From an uncultured Erysipelotrichaceae bacterium (GTDB lineage: Bacteria; Bacillota_I; Bacilli_A; RF39; UBA660): a stretch of DNA of 5,860 bases. Location of the stretch: assembly GCA_902773365.1 (NCBI GenBank), contig CACYEG010000032.1, positions 1-5,860 of the forward strand, in the 5' to 3' direction. The notes under the pieces are model-generated. The model had not been told where the DNA came from and did not search any database. It was given only the letters and a program-made list of their open reading frames with translations. Of this stretch, positions 1-4,865 are shown one piece after another (the first letter of the stretch is position 1; each line of letters opens with the position of its first letter). A program made the translations under genes and the position numbers.

Positions 1-9
1 ACTTCTTAT

Positions 10-2358
10 TTATTTTAATTCTTTCCATTTCCATTCCGTAACTTCTTCGATGTCCACTCCTCTTTGAATAATTGTATCTTTGTGTTTCTTTAACATTGTT
101 TGACAATATCTCTTTAATCGCTCAGCTTCACTTCCCAAATTTGGTAGATATTTTAAAGCATCAATTATTAAATTATATCGATCTATCTTGTTTTGTACTC
201 TCATATCAAATGCTGTTGTGATTGTTCCTTCCTCATTATAGCCATGAACATGCATATTTTGGTTTGTCCTCTTATAAGTTAGTTCATGAATAAGAGATGG
301 ATAACCATGGAACGCAAATATAATATGTTTGTCTGTAGTAAATAAATCATCATATTTTTTGTCAGTTAAACCATGCGGATGATCTTTATTCGATACTAGT
401 CGCATTAAGTCTACAACATTTATATATCTAATACGTAATTCTGGAATATATTCGTGCATAATCGATATTGCAGCTAAACACTCTAGGGTTGGTGTATCAC
501 CGCTAGATGCAAATACTATATCGGGTTCACTACCATTATCTGTGCTAGCCCAGGACCATTTATCTATACCTTTTATGCAGTGTTTTTCTGCTTCTACAAC
601 GTCTAACCACTGATATCTCGGATGTTTAGATGCTACTACGACATTTATGTAATTTTTTGTGTGTAATATATGATCTACGATAGACAAAAGCGTATTAGCA
701 TCAGGTGGTAGATACATCCTTACTATATTTGCTTTTTTACTTACTAAGTGATTTAAAAGGCCGGGATCTTGGTGAGTAAAACCATTGTGATCTTGCTGCC
801 AACAGTGACTAGTTAATATTAAATTCAATGAAGATATATCTTTCCTCCACTCTAATTCGCCACAAACCTTAAGCCACTTAGCGTGCTGGCTAATCATAGA
901 ATCTACTACTCTTATAAAAGCTTCATACGAATCAAATATACCGTGTCTACCAGTCAGTAAGTATCCCTCTAACATTCCCTCACAAGCGTGTTCTGATAAG
1001 ATAGAATCTATTACTCTACCACTACTGTTTAGTAATTCGTCCTTCTTAGTTACTAGGCCATTCCATTGTCTTTTTGTTGCGTCAAATATAGGTGCCATTC
1101 TATTAGATAGAGTTTCGTCAGGGGCAAACAATCTGAAGTTTTTATTCTTTTCATTCATTTTAATGACATCACGTAAGTATTCACTAAGTATGGACATATC
1201 TTGATATATAGTTTTACCGTGTCTTGCAAGTACTGCGTATTCTCTATAGTTTGGTGTAATGAGTTCTTTTAGTAAAAGTCCACCATTAGTAGATGGATTT
1301 CTAAATATTTTGTGATCATCATCCGGAAGAACACTTGCAAAAACAGATTTTAATTTGCCAAATTCATCAAATAATTCTTCGGGTTTATAGCTTTTAAGCC
1401 AACCCTCTAGCATTGTAAGCTTTTCATCGCTATCGATTGTAAACGGTATTTGGTGTGCTCTAAAAGTGCCTTCTATTTCTAAATTGTCGACTACTTTAGG
1501 GCCAGTCCATCCTTTTGGTGATGATAGAACAATCATTGGATAAATTGGTCTAGTGCCTGTAGTTTTTTTCTTGATTGCTTTTATATCCGAATAAACTTTA
1601 TCCATTGTAAAGGCCATCTTTTCATGTGCACTTTTAGTCGTTGTAACATCGACAAAATATGGATTCCAGCCGCATCCTTTTAAAAATGATTTCAATTCGC
1701 TTCTTGGTATACGAGAAAGTATAGTGGGATTCGATATCTTATAACCGTTTAAATGTAATATAGGTAGAACTATTCCATCAGTTTTTGGGTTTATTATCTT
1801 ATTTAATTGCCAACTGGTTGCAAGTGGACCAGTTTCTGCTTCGCCGTCTCCTACGATACATGCAACTATTAAGTCAGGATTATCTAATACTGCACCAAAA
1901 GAATGAGCAAGACTGTATCCAAGTTCACCGCCTTCATTAATGGAACCAGGTGTTTCAGGTGCAACGTGGCTAGAAATACCGCCAGGGAAACTAAACTGTT
2001 TAAATAGTTTCTGCATTCCATTTACATCTGCACTTATATTTGGGTAAACTTTAGAATATGTTCCTTCTAAATAGCAGTTTGATACTGCAGCATTTCCACC
2101 ATGCCCAGGACCTACTACTAACATCATATTAAGCTTATTTTTTTTAACGATTCTATTTAAGTGCGTAATTATAAAGTTTTGTCCAGGAACTGTTCCCCAG
2201 TGTCCGACTAATTTAGGTTTTATATCTTCTTTAGTTAATGGCCTATTTAATAGAGGATTACCTAACAAATAAAGTTGTCCTACTGACAAATAATTTGCCG
2301 CTCTAAAATATCCATCTAATTTATATAATTCTTTTTCTGATAGTGTTTTACTCATCAT
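10..2358 (-). CDS. xfp: Xylulose-5-phosphate/fructose-6-phosphate phosphoketolase
   Basis: A thiamine diphosphate enzyme that cleaves xylulose 5-phosphate (and often fructose 6-phosphate) with phosphate to acetyl phosphate plus glyceraldehyde 3-phosphate (or erythrose 4-phosphate); it is cytosolic. The 782 residues match the family's usual size of roughly 790-820. Visible hallmarks, in order: GHWGTVPGQ (52-60), GPGHGG (83-88), the ThDP/Mg motif GDGEAETGP (170-178) with the later Asn of LHLNGYKI (201-208), SSPKGWTGP (279-287), the Glu-rich EHACEGMLEGY (456-466), the THQDPG signature (528-533), and C-terminal GYNEEGTITTAFDM (706-719). The protein looks intact. Two ATGs lie in tandem (2358 and 2355). 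The ribosome site AGAGGG (2366-2361) sits only 2 bases from the first but 5 from the second, so the second Met (781 aa) is the likelier start. The gene stands alone, with no ackA or pta nearby. Substrate preference (X5P only or both) cannot be read from sequence. Family assignment is very secure. Confidence 0.97.
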   Translation of the reverse strand: MMSKTLSEKELYKLDGYFRAANYLSVGQLYLLGNPLLNRPLTKEDIKPKLVGHWGTVPGQNFIITHLNRIVKKNKLNMMLVVGPGHGGNAAVSNCYLEGTYSKVYPNISADVNGMQKLFKQFSFPGGISSHVAPETPGSINEGGELGYSLAHSFGAVLDNPDLIVACIVGDGEAETGPLATSWQLNKIINPKTDGIVLPILHLNGYKISNPTILSRIPRSELKSFLKGCGWNPYFVDVTTTKSAHEKMAFTMDKVYSDIKAIKKKTTGTRPIYPMIVLSSPKGWTGPKVVDNLEIEGTFRAHQIPFTIDSDEKLTMLEGWLKSYKPEELFDEFGKLKSVFASVLPDDDHKIFRNPSTNGGLLLKELITPNYREYAVLARHGKTIYQDMSILSEYLRDVIKMNEKNKNFRLFAPDETLSNRMAPIFDATKRQWNGLVTKKDELLNSSGRVIDSILSEHACEGMLEGYLLTGRHGIFDSYEAFIRVVDSMISQHAKWLKVCGELEWRKDISSLNLILTSHCWQQDHNGFTHQDPGLLNHLVSKKANIVRMYLPPDANTLLSIVDHILHTKNYINVVVASKHPRYQWLDVVEAEKHCIKGIDKWSWASTDNGSEPDIVFASSGDTPTLECLAAISIMHEYIPELRIRYINVVDLMRLVSNKDHPHGLTDKKYDDLFTTDKHIIFAFHGYPSLIHELTYKRTNQNMHVHGYNEEGTITTAFDMRVQNKIDRYNLIIDALKYLPNLGSEAERLKRYCQTMLKKHKDTIIQRGVDIEEVTEWKWKELK

Positions 2359-2360
2359 AT

Positions 2361-2366
2361 CCCTCT
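2361..2366 (-). promoter_or_regulatory. Ribosome binding site of xfp
   Basis: On the minus strand AGAGGG precedes two consecutive ATG codons. It ends 2 bases before the ATG at 2358 and 5 bases before the ATG at 2355, so normal Shine-Dalgarno spacing favours the second ATG. Confidence 0.7.
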
Positions 2367-2379
2367 ATTCTTTATTACC

Positions 2380-2408
2380 ATTATAAAGTACTTTTTAAAA
2401 ATTGTACA
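2380..2408 (-). promoter_or_regulatory. Predicted sigma-A promoter of xfp
   Basis: Read on the minus strand: -35 TGTACA (2408-2403; 4 of 6 consensus), 17-bp spacer, perfect -10 TATAAT (2385-2380). The expected start point is about 2373, giving a 5' leader of about 15-18 bases that just holds the ribosome site. The -35 is palindromic and is also the -35 of the divergent promoter. The spacer next to the -10 contains the palindrome AAAGTACTTT (2385-2394). Confidence 0.7.
2385..2394. promoter_or_regulatory. 10-bp perfect palindrome AAAGTACTTT, possible operator
   Basis: The sequence is identical on both strands and lies in the spacer of the xfp promoter, abutting its -10. A protein bound here would block xfp but would not cover the core of the divergent promoter. 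It may be chance in A+T-rich DNA; no regulator is visible in the window. Confidence 0.3.
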
Positions 2409-2431
2409 TAACAAAATGAATATGATATAAT
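2403..2431 (+). promoter_or_regulatory. Predicted sigma-A promoter of the membrane-anchored protein gene
   Basis: -35 TGTACA (2403-2408), 17-bp spacer, perfect -10 TATAAT (2426-2431) with the extended-10 dinucleotide TG at 2423-2424 (TGATATAAT). The predicted start point is near 2438, giving a leader of about 16 bases. The same TGTACA serves the divergent xfp promoter with an identical 17-bp spacing. The better -10 (extended) is on this strand. Confidence 0.75.
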
Positions 2432-2442
2432 GAAAAAGAAGT

Positions 2443-2449
2443 GAGGAAG
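2443..2449 (+). promoter_or_regulatory. Ribosome binding site of the membrane-anchored protein gene
   Basis: GAGGAAG lies just upstream of the ATG at 2454. The GAGG core ends 7 bases before the start codon, which fixes this start. Confidence 0.75.
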
Positions 2450-2453
2450 TAAA

Positions 2454-3215
2454 ATGGAAAATAATAAAAAAACAAGTAGAACTATAATTATAGTACTTGC
2501 TATACTTCTAGTATACGCAGGTTTTACTATAGCGTTCTTATTAGGTAGAGAATCTAAAGAGAATCATACCATTAATGAGGGATCTATCAGTGAAAAAGGT
2601 ACGAAAAACAAAGAAGATGGGACTACGACTACTACAAGTACTACATCAACAACTAAAAAGAAAGATAGTACAACTATAGTAACAAACAAAGCAGTTAAAT
2701 ATAGTGAAAAAGATAAGACTGTCATAGAAGAAGTTGAAAAAATAGATGAAGCGACAGATTTAATACTTAGCGAAGAAAAAGGAGAAACTGCTAAATCTAA
2801 ACTAAAAGGTGTATTTATTTCTCTTGTCGACTTTCTATTTTATGATGGAGAAATTAAGGGAGTTACTTTTGATGAGTTAACTAGCGCTGGTAAAGAAAAG
2901 GTATTGCAAATAATACATTCAATAGACGAAAAAATTGAGAAGAAATTTCCTGGATATAAGGAAAATATTTCTTCTACTGCTAAAGATGCATTTATAAAAG
3001 CTAGTGAGCTAATCAAAAAGGGAGCTGCCAATATAAAAGACTTCTCCCAGAATAAACTTGGAGAAGAAAACTACAATAGAATAATTGAAGCTAAAGACGA
3101 ATTTGTCGAATACACAAAAGCTGCCTATTCTATTATTAAAGATATAGGTGGAGATTTCTTTAGTGGCACAAAAGATAAAATAAAAGATTGGTACGAAAAA
3201 TTTAGGGAAAGTTAA
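2454..3215 (+). CDS. Single-pass membrane-anchored protein with Thr-rich linker and helical outer domain, unknown function
   Basis: A 253-residue protein of no family I recognise. The N-terminus has basic residues (K5, K6, R9), then one hydrophobic segment at about 10-30, then charged sequence. This implies an N-in anchor with the remainder outside the membrane. There is no Cys at all, so it is not a lipoprotein, and no clear signal-peptidase site. Residues 57-74 are a low-complexity Thr/Ser linker, typical of a stalk through or near the cell surface. From about 83 to the end the protein is Lys/Glu-rich and predicted helical by composition, with amphipathic stretches (87-108, 144-165, 174-195, 205-230). 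It carries a more hydrophobic patch, FISLVDFLFYDGEIKGVTF, at 121-139, and Gly-Asp and Asn-Ile-Ser breaks between helices. The single Trp is near the C-terminus (246). It is transcribed from its own promoter, divergent from xfp, and ends in a terminator that begins inside its last codons. A surface, cell-wall-associated or stress role is possible but not shown. Confidence 0.85.
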   Translation: MENNKKTSRTIIIVLAILLVYAGFTIAFLLGRESKENHTINEGSISEKGTKNKEDGTTTTTSTTSTTKKKDSTTIVTNKAVKYSEKDKTVIEEVEKIDEATDLILSEEKGETAKSKLKGVFISLVDFLFYDGEIKGVTFDELTSAGKEKVLQIIHSIDEKIEKKFPGYKENISSTAKDAFIKASELIKKGAANIKDFSQNKLGEENYNRIIEAKDEFVEYTKAAYSIIKDIGGDFFSGTKDKIKDWYEKFRES

Positions 3216-3230
3216 AAACTATCCCTTTTT
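3204..3230 (+). terminator. Rho-independent terminator, possibly bidirectional, between convergent genes
   Basis: The stem is AGGGA (3204-3208) with TCCCT (3222-3226), an A/A mismatch, then AGTT (3210-3213) with AACT (3217-3220) around an AAA loop. TTTTT follows at 3226-3230. It starts inside the last codons of the upstream plus-strand gene and contains its TAA (3213-3215). The T-run reaches the stop codon of the convergent minus-strand gene (3231-3229). In the minus direction the hairpin is followed by TAAATTTTT, a poorer U-tract, so termination may also occur from that side. Confidence 0.85.
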
Positions 3231-3921
3231 ATTTGAGTATCCATTCTATTATTTTCTTTTTATATTCGAAATATTCTTTCTCTTCAAATTGCATATTACA
3301 TATGCAATATTTTTTATTGCCAATGTGTGAACAAAACATGCATTCATAGAGATTGTTACAGTTTTGTATAAATAGAGAATTGACTATTTTATTAGACCAT
3401 ATAATACTAAATGAATTACTGCTATAGGACGAATCATATGCTCTAATACAGTTATTACATCCGTTTGCGCCTTTTGATGCAAGAACATATTCACAATCGT
3501 TACAGCAATCGGAATACACAATATTATTAGAGTTACTGCTCGATGTCGAATTATAGACATCTCTAGAATTAAATATAGTATCACTCTTATATACTCTTTC
3601 AGAATTAGTAATTCTTTCCGTTGGAATATAGTTAATCTCATTCCATGTATCAATTATTTCAGAAAGAGTAGAAAAATTGCACTTCTCTTTATCCCAATTA
3701 TTATTGTTAATTAAGTACATATTCTTGTCGTTAACGTATTTATTATCACCTGGAAAATCAGTCCAAGTCTCTTTATTTGTTATTACATCAATAACTCTTC
3801 TTGGCACATCGATATCGTATGCAAATATAGATAATAACTCTTCCATAGAATATTTATTATTAGTACCAAACACGTTTAAAAATATTTTATCGACAATTTC
3901 TAGCGCTTTATCATCATTCAT
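3229..3921 (-). CDS. Cys/Ser/Asn-rich hexapeptide-repeat (putative beta-solenoid) protein, unknown function
   Basis: 230 residues with three parts. Residues 1-100 form a globular region (AYDIDVPRRVIDV at 34-46, a Trp-containing ETWTDFP at 51-57, DTWNEINY at 91-98). Residues 104-199 are a gapless series of about 16 hexads, such as ITNSER, VYKSDT, IFNSRD, VYNSTS. Position 1 is mainly I/V and position 4 mainly Ser or Cys; from about 170 position 1 becomes Ser/Cys and position 4 Ile/Leu. Residues 200-230 are a charged cap ending in a helix (about 213-230). Eleven Cys include CxxC pairs at 140/143, 155/158 and 194/197, plus 206 and 208. The regular period suggests a beta-solenoid with stacked Ser/Cys/Asn ladders, possibly metal binding. 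There is no signal peptide or membrane segment, so it is likely cytosolic. I have an impression that similar proteins with this C-terminal pattern occur in small-genome bacteria, from memory and unverified. The start is fixed by a perfect AGGAGG 6 bases upstream. It is convergent with the membrane-protein gene and divergent from the transposase-like gene. Confidence 0.88.
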   Translation of the reverse strand: MNDDKALEIVDKIFLNVFGTNNKYSMEELLSIFAYDIDVPRRVIDVITNKETWTDFPGDNKYVNDKNMYLINNNNWDKEKCNFSTLSEIIDTWNEINYIPTERITNSERVYKSDTIFNSRDVYNSTSSSNSNNIVYSDCCNDCEYVLASKGANGCNNCIRAYDSSYSSNSFSIIWSNKIVNSLFIQNCNNLYECMFCSHIGNKKYCICNMQFEEKEYFEYKKKIIEWILK

Positions 3922-3927
3922 AGTATG

Positions 3928-3933
3928 CCTCCT
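3928..3933 (-). promoter_or_regulatory. Consensus Shine-Dalgarno of the hexad-repeat protein gene
   Basis: A perfect AGGAGG on the minus strand ends 6 bases before the ATG at 3921. This is the strongest ribosome site in the window and suggests efficient translation. Confidence 0.85.
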
Positions 3934-3943
3934 TTCTACAACT

Positions 3944-3973
3944 GTTTTATCAAATATGATAAATTATTTTCAA
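3944..3973 (-). promoter_or_regulatory. Possible promoter of the hexad-repeat protein gene
   Basis: Minus strand: -35 TTGAAA (3973-3968; 5 of 6), 18-bp spacer, -10 TAAAAC (3949-3944; 4 of 6) helped by an extended-10 TGA (3952-3950). The predicted start near 3937 would give a leader of about 16 bases, matching the leader lengths of the two left-hand promoters. The -10 is weak, so this is tentative. Confidence 0.45.
3946..3963. repeat. Perfect inverted repeat TTTATCA-AATA-TGATAAA, candidate operator
   Basis: Two 7-bp arms (3946-3952 and 3957-3963) are separated by 4 bp, in the intergenic region between two divergent genes. It overlaps the spacer and -10 of the proposed minus-strand promoter and lies 22 bp upstream of the plus-strand -35. 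A dimeric regulator bound here would block the minus-strand gene. No T-run follows, so it is not a terminator. Confidence 0.45.
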
Positions 3974-3985
3974 ATATTAATTTAA

Positions 3986-4014
3986 TGGACTATTTTGTTA
4001 CCTTGTGTTATAAT
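3986..4014 (+). promoter_or_regulatory. Predicted extended -10 promoter giving a leaderless mRNA
   Basis: -35 TGGACT (3986-3991; 4 of 6), 17-bp spacer, perfect -10 TATAAT (4009-4014) with the extended element TG at 4006-4007 (TGTTATAAT). Placing +1 seven bases after the last -10 base gives 4021, which is exactly the A of the ATG. There is no Shine-Dalgarno-like purine run between the -10 and the ATG. Confidence 0.75.
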
Positions 4015-4020
4015 CTGAAT

Positions 4021-4860
4021 ATGAAAAAAGTTACTAAAAAAGAATTAATTAATCTTTTAAAGTCTAGAAACTGTACTTATGATGAATTATCTAATATAAC
4101 TGGATATCACGCTAAATCATTAATAAGAATTAATAGACAAATTATAAGAAATGAATATAACTACATTAAAAAGAAGGACCTAATTATAAGTGATTATTTA
4201 AGCGGGAAATATCCTTCTTATAAATGTTTTTATTTAGCAAATAAAGATAAATATAATATAAGTTACTCAAGAATTTGTAAAATACTAAAATATATAGAAC
4301 TAGAAGACGAAATTGTCGTAATTAAAAAAGTACATAAAGAAGATGCAAATTATTTTATTGTTATAGACTGTAAAACTAAGCAAAAGTTATTTATCTTTAA
4401 AAGCCTCAAAAATGATAATAAGAGTATTAAAAGAATACTGTTTAAACTACTAACGGACTTTGGCGCTCCCGATAATATTTGTTTTGCCAATTTTATAGTT
4501 AATAATTCTGTTTTCAATATTTTAAATAAATATAAAATAAATGTAATACCCAAAAATAGTTTGATTACAAACTCTTTTAAAAATATTAAAGATTTCGGAA
4601 ATATTAGTTATAGAAAGTGCCAAATTGATTTTCGAGATTTCTATAATAGAGCAAAAAGAAAGACTATTGATACAAGTACTATTCAATTTAATAATGTTAG
4701 ATATAAGATTATTTCAGATAAAAATATTAAAAAAAATGTAGATGTAATCGTATATTATGACGATAATAAAACGGATATATTTGTAACAATTGAAGATGTT
4801 ATATATAAAATTTTTCCACATAAATTACTGACATCAAAAAAAGGATTAACTAAATATTAA
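4021..4860 (+). CDS. Transposase-derived protein with degenerate DDE (RNase H-like) core, probably catalytically inactive
   Basis: 279 residues from ATG 4021. By eye the architecture follows large integrase-core transposases of the IS1202/ISNCY type. A first helix-turn-helix lies at about 9-43 and a second HTH-like stretch at about 53-92 (SGKYPSYKCFYLANK, then ISYSRICKIL). A remnant RNase H-like fold follows: YFIVIDCKTKQKLFIF at 111-126, resembling the usual IDDATGKxL strand, then a helix ending LLTDFGAP at 143-150, resembling LxxYGxP. A C-terminal small beta domain spans 216-266 (IDTSTIQFNNVRYKI). The segment carrying the first catalytic Asp is missing, the usual Asp after YGxP is replaced (NICFANF at 152-158), and the region that should hold the catalytic Glu is shortened and lacks it. 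Such transposases are usually 400-500 residues, so this one is strongly reduced. The frame is open throughout with a good promoter, which argues for a retained DNA-binding role rather than decay. An in-frame ATG at 3985 lies within the promoter and lacks a ribosome site, so 4021 is preferred. No terminal inverted repeats were found. Homology is inferred from pattern only. Confidence 0.72.
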   Translation: MKKVTKKELINLLKSRNCTYDELSNITGYHAKSLIRINRQIIRNEYNYIKKKDLIISDYLSGKYPSYKCFYLANKDKYNISYSRICKILKYIELEDEIVVIKKVHKEDANYFIVIDCKTKQKLFIFKSLKNDNKSIKRILFKLLTDFGAPDNICFANFIVNNSVFNILNKYKINVIPKNSLITNSFKNIKDFGNISYRKCQIDFRDFYNRAKRKTIDTSTIQFNNVRYKIISDKNIKKNVDVIVYYDDNKTDIFVTIEDVIYKIFPHKLLTSKKGLTKY

Positions 4861-4864
4861 TCCT
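4836..4864 (-). terminator. Rho-independent terminator of addA, overlapping the end of the transposase-like gene
   Basis: An 8-bp perfect stem, AGGATTAA (4842-4849) with TTAATCCT (4857-4864), surrounds a 7-base loop. On the minus strand the hairpin is followed by a run of T (4841-4836), a classical terminator just after the addA stop codon (4868-4866). The plus-strand stop TAA (4858-4860) lies within the stem. In the plus direction the hairpin is followed only by CTCATATTTCC, so termination there would be weak. Confidence 0.85.
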
Positions 4865-4865
4865 C

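Noticed and set aside
2622..2655. Thr-codon tract as a phase-variable microsatellite
   Set aside because: The codons are mixed (ACT, ACG, ACA, AGT, TCA), so there is no uniform repeat unit. A three-base unit would change linker length, not reading frame.
2840..3031. 63-codon open frame on the minus strand
   Set aside because: It lies wholly antisense within the membrane-anchored protein gene, has no ribosome site, and its composition mirrors the helical Lys/Glu codons of the real gene.
3384..3653. 89-codon minus-strand open frame
   Set aside because: It overlaps the hexad-repeat gene in another frame on the same strand. The real gene has a perfect AGGAGG and a regular repeat pattern, and this frame has neither.
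3677..3985. 102-codon plus-strand open frame with hydrophobic residues
   Set aside because: It is antisense to the start of the hexad-repeat gene, runs through both intergenic control elements, and has no promoter or ribosome site of its own. Hydrophobicity is expected opposite Asn/Asp/Lys-rich codons.
3925..4020. N-terminal extension of the transposase-like protein from ATG 3925 or 3985
   Set aside because: The region is antisense to the AGGAGG of the neighbouring gene and contains the inverted repeat and promoter. Neither upstream ATG has a ribosome site, and the -10 box would lie inside the coding sequence.
4350..4553. 67-codon minus-strand open frame
   Set aside because: It is antisense within the transposase-like gene, with no initiation signals and a Leu/Ile composition typical of the complement of A-rich codons.
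4021..4864. An intact insertion sequence around the transposase-like gene
   Set aside because: I found no terminal inverted repeats or target-site duplication flanking the gene. The 3946-3963 and 4842-4864 palindromes do not match each other, and the catalytic residues are missing.
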